The notes under the pieces are model-generated. The model was not told the DNA's origin, ran no database searches, and saw nothing but the letters and a program-made list of their open reading frames with translations. Source: Bacteroides sp. (GTDB taxonomy: Bacteria > Bacteroidota > Bacteroidia > Bacteroidales > Marinifilaceae). From it: 46,782 bases of DNA. The number at the start of each line of letters is the position of its first letter. The stretch's first letter is position 1. The DNA lies in contig JAETOX010000011.1 of assembly GCA_021771575.1 (NCBI GenBank), positions 1-46,782 on the forward strand, in the 5' to 3' direction. Positions 24,514 to 33,405 of the stretch are shown one piece after another. Made by a program: the position numbers and the translations under genes.

Positions 24514-24553
24514 TTTTACATCATAGTTCAAAGTTGAACTATTTCCTGTAAAA
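24514..24553. promoter_or_regulatory. nested dyad, likely regulator-binding site
   Basis: ATAGTTCAA-AG-TTGAACTAT (24523-24542) is a perfect 9+9 inverted repeat with a 2-base centre. It is itself enclosed by TTTTACA (24514-24520) and TGTAAAA (24547-24553). It lies between the small minus-strand ORF and the plus-strand kinase, 128 bp upstream of the kinase -7 element. Confidence 0.5.
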
Positions 24554-24670
24554 GTATCGAAAAACTCAAATCCATCTTTTCTTCCGATACTCTACTGAAA
24601 ATTTTACTAATAGCCGGATGATACAGGATGTTAATTTTCTATTTTCAGGTTTTAAATATCTACTTATCCG

Positions 24671-24678
24671 TATCTTTG
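24671..24678 (+). promoter_or_regulatory. -7 element of the sensor kinase (TATCTTTG)
   Basis: This is an exact TAnnTTTG match, 28 bp before the kinase ATG at 24707, giving a leader of roughly 20 bases. The -33 region contains only GGTTTT. Confidence 0.5.
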
Positions 24679-24706
24679 TATCGTTATTATATTCCTGAAA
24701 TTAAAA

Positions 24707-27439
24707 ATGATCCGGTTGTTAAAATTGGCCACTAAACGTTGGCTGTGGAAGTTATCCTTTGGCTTTTTTGCATGTTTTATGAATCTGGCTGTACTACAAG
24801 CCAGTGAGGCTGCAGCTCAGGCAAACAATTATATATTGATTCTTAATACCTATAATGAATCTTTTCCGTGGAGTAATAGTGTTACAACACCTATTATGCA
24901 TCAGATCAGCAAAATAAAAGAAATGGATGCTTATATTGAGCACCTGAATCTTTTTATGGTGCATAATCCACCGATGCTAAAATTTTATCCCCACCTTTTA
25001 CAACAAAAATATGGGAAAAATCCTCCACGTTTGCTGGTGATAGTAGGCAACCCGGCAATGATCTTCGTTAAAGACCTAAAAGCCCTATGGGGCGATTTCC
25101 CGATCCTTTTGTGTGGTGCAACTCCTTACCTTTACCCGAAAGAATTCTATACTTCCATCCATGTCGACAGTATTCCCGAAGAAAAGACCCTCTTGTCTGA
25201 CTTAATTCCGGAATATAATCTTACTTTCATGTATACTCCTGCCTATTTGGAAGAAAATGTCAAATTGATGAAACAAATGCTTCCCGGAATGAAGAAAGTA
25301 TTTTTTGTATCCGACGAAATGCCTCCAAATTCCATTTATACTCATGAATTGAAAGTATTGATCCAGGAGAAATTTCCTGATCTGACTTATCGCCACCTCT
25401 CATCCCATACCTTATCTCTGGAACAATTATACGATTCTCTGCGAATGTATCACCCCAACAGTGGTATTTTAGTCTCCAGTTGGTATACTCCAGTCATTTC
25501 CTCTACTTATTTTATCAATGCCAATCGTAGTATTGCCAGTGTATCGCTGCCTCTCTTCACCTTACGCTATGCCGGCATGGATGACGGAGGAATGGTAGGT
25601 GGATTTATGTATAATGAAGAAAATTTTACCAAACAACTTATATGTGCTATCGACAATATCTTAGCAGGTAAACCAGCCCGTGAAATTCCATTTTATTATC
25701 CGGCAGATGGTCGTCCGACTTTTAATTACCAAACTTTAGTAGATAAGGGATTGAATCCGGAACTTTGTCCGGCTAATACTTTGTTTTACGATAAACCGAT
25801 AGGATTTTTCGAAAAATACAAGTGGATTATTTTGGCAATAGTAGCAGCTCTTTTCTTTATCGCATTAGCACAGCAAAGGCGAATACGCACCCTGAAAGAG
25901 CTTCGGAAAGCTCAGCAAAAAGAATACGAAAGTCATGTACGATATGTGAACCTTATCGATAATATGCCCATTTTGTATACAAAAGAAAAAGTAGTAAGAG
26001 ACGCCAATGGAAATATTACAGATATGGTTTTCCAGGACATCAACCGTTACTTTGAGGTTTGTCTGAAACAAAGAAACGATATAATCGGGAAAAAGAGAAG
26101 CGAAGTATATCCAGACTCCCGGGAAGATTTTATTCATTTTGCAAAAATTGTCCTAGAAGAAAAGAAAACCCTGACTTTTTCATATTATTTCAAGACTTTT
26201 CAAGTGTTTTACGATGTAGTCATGAATTGTTCTCTTGAACCGGAAACAATAGATATTTTTTGCATCGACAGCACAGAACTGCACCAAACTCAACAACTAT
26301 TACATTCCACTAACGAAAAACTTTCGATGGCTCTGGAAGTGGCCAATATCATTCCTTGGAAATGGAATCTGCAAGAACATACTATCCTATGTGATATCAA
26401 TCATCCGGTAGTCATGACAACCATGCCCAGCCAATGGAAGGAAGAATCGTTCAGTGTGTCGGAAGAAGAATATTTTGCGAAAATTATCAAAGAAGATCGT
26501 CCCCGGGTGATGGCTTCTTACCGAGCTCTGATCGAAGGACAGACCGAGAAAGTAAAAGAAGAATACCGGGTCATAAACGACAAGTACAAAATCGATTGGG
26601 TGGAAGCCCAGGCGGTGGTTGCGACAAGAGATGAGAATGGTAAACCCCAAATTCTGATAGGATCGTCGTTGGTCATTACCCAACGCAAGGAAATGGAACA
26701 GGAATTGTTGACAGCCAAAGATCGTGCCGAAGAATCGAACCGATTGAAATCCGCCTTTCTGGCAAATATGAGTCATGAAATTCGTACTCCTTTGAATGCT
26801 ATCGTCGGATTTTCCAATATCCTGGCTTTGACCGAAGAAACTGAAGAAAAAAAAGAATATCTAAAAATCATCGAAAACAACAATACGCTGCTTTTACAAC
26901 TAATCAGTGATATTCTCGACCTTTCCAAAATAGAAGCAGGTACCATCGAATTTTATTATTCGAATGTCGAATTGAACGATTTAATTCATGAATTGAAAAA
27001 TACGATGAGCTACCGGACCGACCCCAAAGGTCTGAAATTAATCGCTTCTACTCCTTCTTCCGAATGTTGGGTACAGACCGAACGTAACCGACTGCTTCAG
27101 GTAATGAATAATTTATTGACTAATGCAGTCAAATTCACATCGGAAGGAAGTATTACGTTCGGTTACGAAATCAAAGGCCAAGAACTCTATTTTTATGTTA
27201 CCGATACCGGCTGCGGAATCCCTGCCGATAAAAAAGAAACAGTTTTCGAACGTTTTGTCAAACTGAATAGTTTTGCACAAGGCACAGGTCTGGGACTTTC
27301 GATTTGTCAAACGATTGTAAATCACATGGGAGGCCAGATCGGAGTAGAATCGGAAGAAGGCCAAGGAACAACCTTCTGGTTTACTCTTCCTTATCAACCG
27401 GCACAAAGGGAAACTGCCTGTTCTGATCGCCGAAGATAA
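24707..27439 (+). CDS. sensor histidine kinase with periplasmic substrate-binding-like and PAS-type domains
   Basis: The 910-residue membrane kinase has a signal or anchor helix (about 12-33). An extracytoplasmic region (about 40-365) has alternating strands and helices, as in ABC-transporter substrate-binding folds. A transmembrane helix follows (about 372-392), then two PAS-like segments (about 410-530 and 545-660). The HisKA H-box [11 protein letters not shown] has phospho-acceptor His690. The ATPase domain carries the N box [10 protein letters not shown] and G boxes DTGCGIP and GTGLGLSI. It ends out of frame with a receiver-domain remnant, so it was once a hybrid kinase. As it stands it must use a separate response regulator or be defective in output. 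No regulator gene adjoins it. Confidence 0.88.
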   Translation: MIRLLKLATKRWLWKLSFGFFACFMNLAVLQASEAAAQANNYILILNTYNESFPWSNSVTTPIMHQISKIKEMDAYIEHLNLFMVHNPPMLKFYPHLLQQKYGKNPPRLLVIVGNPAMIFVKDLKALWGDFPILLCGATPYLYPKEFYTSIHVDSIPEEKTLLSDLIPEYNLTFMYTPAYLEENVKLMKQMLPGMKKVFFVSDEMPPNSIYTHELKVLIQEKFPDLTYRHLSSHTLSLEQLYDSLRMYHPNSGILVSSWYTPVISSTYFINANRSIASVSLPLFTLRYAGMDDGGMVGGFMYNEENFTKQLICAIDNILAGKPAREIPFYYPADGRPTFNYQTLVDKGLNPELCPANTLFYDKPIGFFEKYKWIILAIVAALFFIALAQQRRIRTLKELRKAQQKEYESHVRYVNLIDNMPILYTKEKVVRDANGNITDMVFQDINRYFEVCLKQRNDIIGKKRSEVYPDSREDFIHFAKIVLEEKKTLTFSYYFKTFQVFYDVVMNCSLEPETIDIFCIDSTELHQTQQLLHSTNEKLSMALEVANIIPWKWNLQEHTILCDINHPVVMTTMPSQWKEESFSVSEEEYFAKIIKEDRPRVMASYRALIEGQTEKVKEEYRVINDKYKIDWVEAQAVVATRDENGKPQILIGSSLVITQRKEMEQELLTAKDRAEESNRLKSAFLANMSHEIRTPLNAIVGFSNILALTEETEEKKEYLKIIENNNTLLLQLISDILDLSKIEAGTIEFYYSNVELNDLIHELKNTMSYRTDPKGLKLIASTPSSECWVQTERNRLLQVMNNLLTNAVKFTSEGSITFGYEIKGQELYFYVTDTGCGIPADKKETVFERFVKLNSFAQGTGLGLSICQTIVNHMGGQIGVESEEGQGTTFWFTLPYQPAQRETACSDRRR

Positions 27440-27632
27440 CACCAGCAATTATCGGCTCTTCGAATCGATCTTAAGACAGGAATATCGATTGTTCCATGCC
27501 TGGAATAGGGAAGAAGCCGTACATCTCTGTGCCGATTATTGCCGTGACAGCTTTTGCCATGCTTCGGATGAACAAAAAGCCATAGAAAACGGCTTCGACG
27601 GATATATGTCGAAGCCGCTTCACAGACCTTAG
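27411..27632 (+). pseudogene. degenerate receiver domain of the former hybrid kinase
   Basis: In a frame different from the kinase, the sequence reads [17 protein letters not shown], the acidic start of a receiver domain, then HAWNREEAVHLC. At about 27531 it jumps to PIIAVTAFA (27532-27558, shifted frame), then returns with ASDEQKAIENGFDGYMSKPL to a TAG at 27630-27632. The central part with the phospho-acceptor aspartate (the LMDIKMPVMDG region of intact relatives) is missing. Three lesions are visible: a frameshift near 27405, an internal deletion near 27531 and a one-base loss near 27558. Confidence 0.85.
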
Positions 27633-27698
27633 TTGAAACAGCAGATTACTGCTATGTTACAAAAACGGATTATCTTTTTATAGTAAGGGGACCCAAGA

Positions 27699-28574
27699 CT
27701 AACCAATCATAACCACCAAATATTTGGTCTGTTTCCAGAAATTATGCTCATCACTGATTTTCAGCGTCAGATTACCGTCTTCATCCGTTTCGAGCGTATA
27801 AGTATCTTTGGGGTGTACGGACAAGATTTTAGCTTTCTTACTTTTTAAAGGTAACGTCTTGATTTCGCGGATATCCAGATCGGCAAAATTGGCTTTCTGT
27901 GCCTGCGAAGAAACGATGGGCGGACAAAAAATTCCCTGGCGAGAGATGACCTCAGCATCTTTCAATTCCTTCCGGCTTCCAATCAAATAATGGGCTTGGT
28001 GGAGCGTGATATCTTGCTCGTTCAAAGTCATTTGTTGACTTTTATTTGCTTTATCTAAAGCTTCCACATTTTCAGTCAGATCGGCAACTTCTTTGGTTTT
28101 TACCGCCAACTCTTGATTTTTAGCTGCCAACTGGGCGGTAATGTCGGTGATCTTCTGATTCCTTACTTCTAATTCAGCTTTTAGATTGGCCATCATTTTT
28201 TTAAACTCTGCCGATTGATTTTTATTCTTCTTTTCCAGTTTATCGATCTGGCTTTTATAGCCGGCAATGGCATCCGAAATGGCTTGTACATCATTTTTCA
28301 GGCGGGCCAATTGTTGCCTGGACTTACTACTGCTTTTACTTTCTTTTTCAGCTTCCAGTGTCAGTAAATGCTCCGCTTCCCGCAACGACTGCATGCCAGC
28401 CGAAATATCGTTCAGGTCGGCGAACATACCTTCCATTTCAGCATGCTGAGCCGTAAATACCGTGTTCAATGAATCCAAACGGGCTTGCAGAGTTTTATAT
28501 TTCTGAGAACTTTCCACACAACTACTCAGGAAGAACATCGATGCTCCGATTCCTAATACAATAAACTTTTTCAT
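27699..28574 (-). CDS. coiled-coil lipoprotein, function unknown
   Basis: The 291-residue protein has a lipoprotein signal peptide (FFLSSC, Cys19 as anchor). A long heptad-rich helix follows (about 25-205), rich in Glu, Lys, Gln and Ala. A smaller beta-rich C-terminal domain (about 215-291) contains LSVHPKDTYTLETDEDG. This architecture is common in Bacteroidales as conserved hypothetical envelope proteins, some annotated as collagen-binding-like, but binding cannot be inferred here. It stands alone with an exact -7 element in front, and is convergent with the kinase and receiver remnant. Confidence 0.8.
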   Translation of the reverse strand: MKKFIVLGIGASMFFLSSCVESSQKYKTLQARLDSLNTVFTAQHAEMEGMFADLNDISAGMQSLREAEHLLTLEAEKESKSSSKSRQQLARLKNDVQAISDAIAGYKSQIDKLEKKNKNQSAEFKKMMANLKAELEVRNQKITDITAQLAAKNQELAVKTKEVADLTENVEALDKANKSQQMTLNEQDITLHQAHYLIGSRKELKDAEVISRQGIFCPPIVSSQAQKANFADLDIREIKTLPLKSKKAKILSVHPKDTYTLETDEDGNLTLKISDEHNFWKQTKYLVVMIG

Positions 28575-28598
28575 AACATCTTCTTTTTAGTTAGATTT

Positions 28599-28606
28599 CA
28601 AACATA
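28599..28606 (-). promoter_or_regulatory. -7 element of the coiled-coil lipoprotein (TATGTTTG)
   Basis: This is an exact TAnnTTTG match on the minus strand, 24 bp before the ATG. A TTTG lies 11 bp upstream, too close for a standard -33 element. Confidence 0.4.
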
Positions 28607-28759
28607 GAAAGGACAAATACCGTGCCCGAGCTAGGCCCACGAACACATCAACCTATTTATCAGTAAATTATCCATTCTAACCTCTATTTAAGAAAATGGG
28701 AAATATGGGGAAATACATAGAAAAGTGTGGATAATTTCCACAAAATCGATGAAATAATA

Positions 28760-29215
28760 TTACAATTCTTTCCTGTCTTTTCTGTAATACTCTACCGTGT
28801 TCTGAAACATTTTTTCCACATCGCGCATTTTATTCTCTTTAATAAAACGATTGTTCGTTTTTATCTCATTCTTGATGCGGTTATAATAAACTTCCGGAAG
28901 ATTACTCTCTTTCAGAAAAACGCTTCGTTTCATCCGGAACACAAACCGGTTATTCTCGACTTTCAAGAAATTCAAAACTACTTTTTCTAAACTTCTTTTC
29001 ATTTCCAACTGCTCGACTGTAAGTAAACTATCCGGTATTTTATCAACATAGCTCATCTTCAGTTCCCTTTGTTCCAGTGTCAGTTCACTGTCCGGCAAAG
29101 TGTACACCAACCGCCCATCTTTCAGCCACGGAGAAAGCGACGGTTGCTTATAAGTTCCGCACGAAAGAAAAGAAAATAAAAAAATAAGTAAACTTACTGA
29201 TTTGAAATTCTTCAT
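28760..29215 (-). CDS. small lipoprotein, function unknown
   Basis: The 151-residue protein starts MKNFKSVSLL with the lipobox FSFLSC (Cys19). It contains a duplicated motif, LPDSELTLEQRELKMSYVDK followed by IPDSLLTVEQLEMKRSLEK, an internal tandem repeat of about 25 residues. The rest is a basic, mostly helical tail. The frame extends 17 codons upstream, but the ATG at 29213-29215 gives the proper signal peptide. It starts 10 bp after the stop of the next lipoprotein, so the two form an operon. Confidence 0.68.
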   Translation of the reverse strand: MKNFKSVSLLIFLFSFLSCGTYKQPSLSPWLKDGRLVYTLPDSELTLEQRELKMSYVDKIPDSLLTVEQLEMKRSLEKVVLNFLKVENNRFVFRMKRSVFLKESNLPEVYYNRIKNEIKTNNRFIKENKMRDVEKMFQNTVEYYRKDRKEL

Positions 29216-29225
29216 TCGCTTCAAG

Positions 29226-29870
29226 TTAATGACAATTCCATACACATTTACCACCATTACTATCACTTGTTTGAAAAGATACAGTTAAAGAAGTATTAGA
29301 TGCAACTGTCATAACTGTAAATACAGAATTCTTTCCAATAAGCCCAGTTCCTCCTCCAGTTCTAACTTCTCCTTGAGCTTTAGTCGTCAAATTATAAAAA
29401 GGAAGTATAGCACCGAAAGATATACAATTAAAAGTTACTTCTTTCGTTCCCAAAGGAGCGAAACCTCCACCATACCCAATTTCTTGCCCTGATGTTGTAA
29501 TTGTCCCTCTTAATTCACCACTTTCGGAACGTGTTTTTAATCGGGTAACATCCTCCTCCACTTCTATATTTTCCTCATCAGCTTGAGGGTCTATTAATAC
29601 TAAAGTTTCTTCGGTATCTGCTAAATGTTCCTCTATTTTTTCGTTAGTGAATGCAATCTCATCTAAAATTCTATCATAATCTTCTAGAGAAATACCAAGA
29701 TTTATTGCTTCCGTTTTGGATAGATGTAACTCATATTGATTATCATTTAATACTAAATATTTTACAGCAATCAAGGAAGCATTTGTTGAATTCAAAGTCA
29801 TAATATTCTGCTTTTCACAGGATATTAAAAATAAAGTTCCTAAAATAAAAGCTAAGATTCTTTTCGTAAT
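29226..29870 (-). CDS. lipoprotein with a non-standard (ATT) or lost start codon
   Basis: From the first ATG (29799-29801) the frame gives 191 residues without any signal peptide. Upstream the same frame stays open and encodes TKRILAFILGTLFLISCEKQ, a textbook lipoprotein signal with its cysteine. No ATG, GTG or TTG occurs before the in-frame TAG. The best start is ATT at 29868-29870 (214 residues). The mature part is acidic (residues near 70-100) with a Gly- and Thr-rich C-terminal half and a Cys pair at the end (GGKCVWNC). I recognise no family. A -7 element lies about 83 bp upstream and a palindrome at 29891-29905. Confidence 0.65.
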   Translation of the reverse strand: MTKRILAFILGTLFLISCEKQNIMTLNSTNASLIAVKYLVLNDNQYELHLSKTEAINLGISLEDYDRILDEIAFTNEKIEEHLADTEETLVLIDPQADEENIEVEEDVTRLKTRSESGELRGTITTSGQEIGYGGGFAPLGTKEVTFNCISFGAILPFYNLTTKAQGEVRTGGGTGLIGKNSVFTVMTVASNTSLTVSFQTSDSNGGKCVWNCH

Positions 29871-29890
29871 AGTTAATTTAATAAATTTAC

Positions 29891-29905
29891 GATTCTAATA
29901 GAATC
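29891..29905. promoter_or_regulatory. perfect 15-bp palindrome in the lipoprotein leader
   Basis: GATTCTA-A-TAGAATC lies between the putative transcription start and the ATT start codon of the lipoprotein gene. It could be an operator or a small leader hairpin. Confidence 0.35.
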
Positions 29906-29952
29906 ACACTACATCTTTAATAAAAATATTTCTTTTGCAATTTTAATTGATA

Positions 29953-29960
29953 CAAAGATA
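29953..29960 (-). promoter_or_regulatory. -7 element upstream of the ATT-start lipoprotein (TATCTTTG)
   Basis: This is an exact TAnnTTTG match on the minus strand. It implies a leader of about 75 bases to the ATT codon. The -33 element is not obvious. Confidence 0.4.
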
Positions 29961-30037
29961 TTAATTTATTCCAAATCTTCATCATATTATGAAAATTTTG
30001 AGCATCTTAGTAAAATAAATGACGTAAAATTGAGCAA

Positions 30038-31480
30038 TTATGGTAATTGCAAATATTTATTCATTTTACGTTTTATTCTGTCTATAGTAAAGGAAGGCAC
30101 CTTCACGGGTTTTACGATAATTTGCCCAGCTAATCGACGAGCTTCAGCAGTACGCCCTGTTTGTTCATAAAGCTTCACCAAACGATAAAGCGGCATAAAG
30201 CGGTTGGGACACATCCGGGCGGCATAGCGATAATGGCATTCCGCTCTGTCGTATTCTCTTAAATGGCAATAATTATCGGCCAGTAACATCTGTACGTCAA
30301 TATCGTTCATTCCTTGAACACATTCCGTCAATATTCGCAAACTTGCCATCCAACGCTGCGCCACATACAGTTCCGCACCATTAATTATAGAAAAATAAAG
30401 AATTTTCGCGCATAAAAGGATATAACGCATCGTAATCGGACAAAACCTCCTCTGTTCGACCATTAAGAGATAAATGGGAAATACGATATCACTCACGCTC
30501 AGCCCGGTTCCAGTATAAAGTAACAATTAACACATTATCAGCCAGCCCCACCTCTCTTCCTGATGTCGCTCCAACCAATCGGCCTGATAATCCATATACT
30601 TTGCCTGAAAAGCGTCCGTTCCCAGCCCCATCCAAGGAGACTCCACTCACATCGCCAACGAACAATTCCATACCAGTAAACGTCCGTCGGCCGAATTCTT
30701 TTTCCAAAAATACAAGCCAAAGATGATTAATACTCCCACTAAAACAAGCGTCATTTTCATCCAAGCAACTAGACGGGAATCATGCAAAAAGAAACGGCAA
30801 ACAGCTGCAACCGTTAAGCTTCCCACCGCCACAATTCCGGTGCGAGCCCCAGATATGACCCCAGCGACACCAATCAACCCCACAGCCAAGCCTCCCCAAA
30901 CCTTCCAGCCAATAGAGCGCAAAACCGAAAAATAAAGCGCCGCAGGAAAACAAACAGCCAAACAAGCTGCTAAACCTGCTGGATTCTCAAAGGTTCCAGT
31001 CACTGGAAAAGAATCCCGATATACCGGACATACTCCCGTATATTGACCGATCACCAATTCGATCACCCCCAATAGTACCAATCCCCCGTACCAGTCCTTC
31101 AGCTTTCCCCAAGTAGAAAAATGTCTTACAATAACAAACAGGAGCCACAAAGCACATCCCCACACCGCTGCCTGCCAAGCCAAAAAGCCGTCGACCGATT
31201 TACCGATCACTATACTATCACTGACAAAACCGCTGCCCAAAACACCCAACCTGAAAATCTAACACTTTTACCTATCAAGAACGGAAACAAGATACCCACT
31301 ACTCCTGCCACCACTCCCATCCAAAGGATTCCCGGCGTATAGAAACGATCTACATACCCGACCGGAAAATAAAATACATCCCCCAAGATTACCAAAAGAA
31401 AAAAACGAAAAAAAGTCTCTTTTGATATACCGTCATTCTTTCGATTATAATCCCCAACATACTTAAATTTTCTCAAACAT
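30038..31480 (-). pseudogene. O-antigen ligase/Wzy-like membrane protein with TPR tail, multiply frameshifted
   Basis: Pieces of one protein appear in order but in different minus-strand frames. A membrane N-terminus lies at 31476-31210. A ligase core at 31249-30647 includes GTFENPAGLAACLAVCFP, SGARTGIVAV and NSADGRLLVWNCS. LLGWG continues in another frame as GTDAFQAKYMDYQADWLERH (about 30625-30535). NGRTEEVLSDYDALYPFMRE lies at 30488-30381, and a TPR-like end at about 30375-30038 has LLADNYCHLREYDRAECHYR. The start ATG at 31478-31480 is itself out of frame with the rest. A membrane segment between the ADNV region and the TPR tail is also missing. The intact family polymerises or ligates surface polysaccharide. 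This copy cannot make a full protein. Confidence 0.85.
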
Positions 31481-31488
31481 TTATTTTC

Positions 31489-33321
31489 CTACCAAAAACG
31501 AATCTCCCCATTTTCCAATACAAACACCCGTTCTTCCACTCCTTGCGTCAGGTTCCGTAACCAGTACAAAGCTCCCATCGGAACTTTTTCATATTCCAGA
31601 AAAAAATCCTTTGCTGTTTTCCTGCCTAATGATTTCCAACCTTTCCGGCCGTAATAATACAATTCATATACATTGTCCGGATAAATTCCGTTTCCATCAT
31701 TCCGGGGCAAACAGATCATCCGGCGGATACTAATCGGTTTCCCAAAATCAATAATAAGGCTATTTTCCGGTGAAGCGGGACAAGTCAATGGGTCTCCATC
31801 CAGACAAGCCTGTGTCGAAGGTAAAGTCGTTGCCGAGATCCTGTTGCCAATATCATCCCAAAAGTATAAATCTGCAATGTGTCTAACGGCATGTGCCGAT
31901 AAAATCCGCCAATAACGATATGCCTTGGGCGACTCCCAGGTCCGTTCTATATAATATTCGTTCCACTGCTGTTCCAACATACATAAATTTTCGGGATTCG
32001 TGAACAAAGAATCCTGATCTCCCTGAACAATTACTCCCTGAAAAGAATCGGAAAAATCCGTACGGGCAGTATAAGGATATTTACGATATAACCGCAAATC
32101 AATTGTATGTAAAGTATCGGGCACCAATTGCTCCATAAGGCCGTTTTGCCTCAAAACGAAAGGCCAATTCATCGCACACATTTCCTCACCTACAAAAAAT
32201 GTAGGAAGATAGAGAATATCTTTCCCCATATTGTCGAACACAACATCTTCACCGTTATGCTCCCCCCTGGCAATAGGACACCAATTCAGATTATTGAAAA
32301 CACATAAATACCCATACCGAAGCCTGGCTGGCATATTCCACTCAGCTCTCACCCGGATAGTTTCAGTCTGAAAATATTCGTCGGTAACATCCCGGTTAAA
32401 CGGATCGCAAAAGAAAGACGGAACATATTCTCCATGTCCTGGACGTAAAGAAAAATTATGGGCATATGTTCGTCGATACACTTTGGCAGCTTTACTTGCC
32501 GGAGCCCCGTAAATGGTCGTATTTTTCCGAAAACCAGACAGGAGCTTACGCCAATAATGATAACCGTTGCGATTGGGATAATAAGGAATAAAATCCAAAG
32601 CACATGGTAGCCCCAAAGCCCGGGCATGAAAGACTTCTGCTAAAAACATATACCGACAATCCATGTGCAAATTTTGGCCGACCAATTCACTGTAATGCAT
32701 ATATCCGGGATATCCGGCAGGTTCTTGAAATTTTAATATGGAAGCGAATACCTCGTACTTCCGTTCTTCTCTTCGTAAATAATTCTTTATTGAATTACTT
32801 GTTATATGAAAAGAATCCCGCCATAGATCCAGTTGTTCATATTCCAATCGATAAGGTAAAATATAATCCAAAAACATATCGAAAGGCAAATCTCTGGTCC
32901 AGGGATAACGTTGAAACTGTGCGTATGCACTATCGATATGCTGAATAAGGAAATCAGCTTTTATCGTTGTAATGTCTTCTATTTTTTCTAAATCTTCTTG
33001 CTCATAGACCCCCAAACAAATATCCAGCGTTTTCCGGGTAAAAAAAGGATATGAATTCATTTGCCGGCATCTTTCCGTAGTATAGCTATAACCGGTGGCA
33101 TGCCCCGGCATATTCTCGATAAGAAAACAGGCAGCCCGCCATTTCAAACTATCGCCCGGATGCCTGGCATAATGGTCCAATACGTATTCCAACTCCTGCC
33201 TGTTATCGCCGGCCAACCGTAATGCCTGTTCTAAAGCTGTTTCGCAACAGGAACATAATAAAACGATTAAAACTAATCCGTATAATCCGAAATTTTTTAT
33301 TTTCTGACGAACTAACGACAT
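31489..33321 (-). CDS. transglutaminase-like lipoprotein
   Basis: The 610-residue protein has a lipoprotein signal (LLCSCC, Cys23-26). Its central part matches the transglutaminase-like cysteine-protease fold of Bacteroidetes: LHMDCRYMFLAEVFHARALG (Cys222) and, 33 residues later, NRNGYHYW (His255), the likely Cys-His pair. The C-terminal third (about 480-610) is beta-rich, with SLIIDFGKPISIRRMICLPR like a discoidin/F5-F8 carbohydrate-binding domain. Proteolysis or transpeptidation of cell-surface material is plausible. The frame extends to a TTG at 33327; the ATG at 33319-33321 is preferred. It lies directly upstream of the O-antigen ligase pseudogene (8-bp gap), so the two were cotranscribed. 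Confidence 0.72.
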   Translation of the reverse strand: MSLVRQKIKNFGLYGLVLIVLLCSCCETALEQALRLAGDNRQELEYVLDHYARHPGDSLKWRAACFLIENMPGHATGYSYTTERCRQMNSYPFFTRKTLDICLGVYEQEDLEKIEDITTIKADFLIQHIDSAYAQFQRYPWTRDLPFDMFLDYILPYRLEYEQLDLWRDSFHITSNSIKNYLRREERKYEVFASILKFQEPAGYPGYMHYSELVGQNLHMDCRYMFLAEVFHARALGLPCALDFIPYYPNRNGYHYWRKLLSGFRKNTTIYGAPASKAAKVYRRTYAHNFSLRPGHGEYVPSFFCDPFNRDVTDEYFQTETIRVRAEWNMPARLRYGYLCVFNNLNWCPIARGEHNGEDVVFDNMGKDILYLPTFFVGEEMCAMNWPFVLRQNGLMEQLVPDTLHTIDLRLYRKYPYTARTDFSDSFQGVIVQGDQDSLFTNPENLCMLEQQWNEYYIERTWESPKAYRYWRILSAHAVRHIADLYFWDDIGNRISATTLPSTQACLDGDPLTCPASPENSLIIDFGKPISIRRMICLPRNDGNGIYPDNVYELYYYGRKGWKSLGRKTAKDFFLEYEKVPMGALYWLRNLTQGVEERVFVLENGEIRFW

Positions 33322-33350
33322 TTTCAACCCAATTTATGATCTAACTTTTT

Positions 33351-33377
33351 AGGGGGCACTTCACAAAAATGCCCCCT
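33351..33377. repeat. hairpin at the end of the lysine/butyrate gene run
   Basis: AGGGGGCA (33351-33358) pairs with TGCCCCCT (33370-33377) around an 11-base loop. It lies between the hbd stop and the next gene on the minus strand. On that strand it is followed by A rather than T residues, so it is a weak candidate for a terminator of the long operon. Confidence 0.5.
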
Positions 33378-33405
33378 TCTTCCAGAACGAATATCGATCT
33401 GGCAT

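Larger units (their letters stand above)
24040..24706. other. long intergenic interval
   Basis: This interval lies between the divergent DUF892 gene and the sensor kinase gene. It holds a terminator-shaped hairpin (24271-24308), a possible 34-codon minus-strand ORF (24403-24507), a nested dyad (24514-24553) and the kinase promoter (24671-24678). I found nothing else coding. Confidence 0.6.

Noticed and set aside
27590-27617. Perfect 10-bp hairpin CGGCTTCGAC/GTCGAAGCCG as a terminator
   Set aside because: It falls in the codons for the conserved GFDGYMSKP receiver segment and lacks a T tract, so it is best explained as former coding sequence.
30489-31476. Separate small genes at 30489-30764, 30647-31249 and 31210-31476
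   Set aside because: They are consecutive pieces of one O-antigen-ligase-like protein in shifted frames, so they are reported as one pseudogene.
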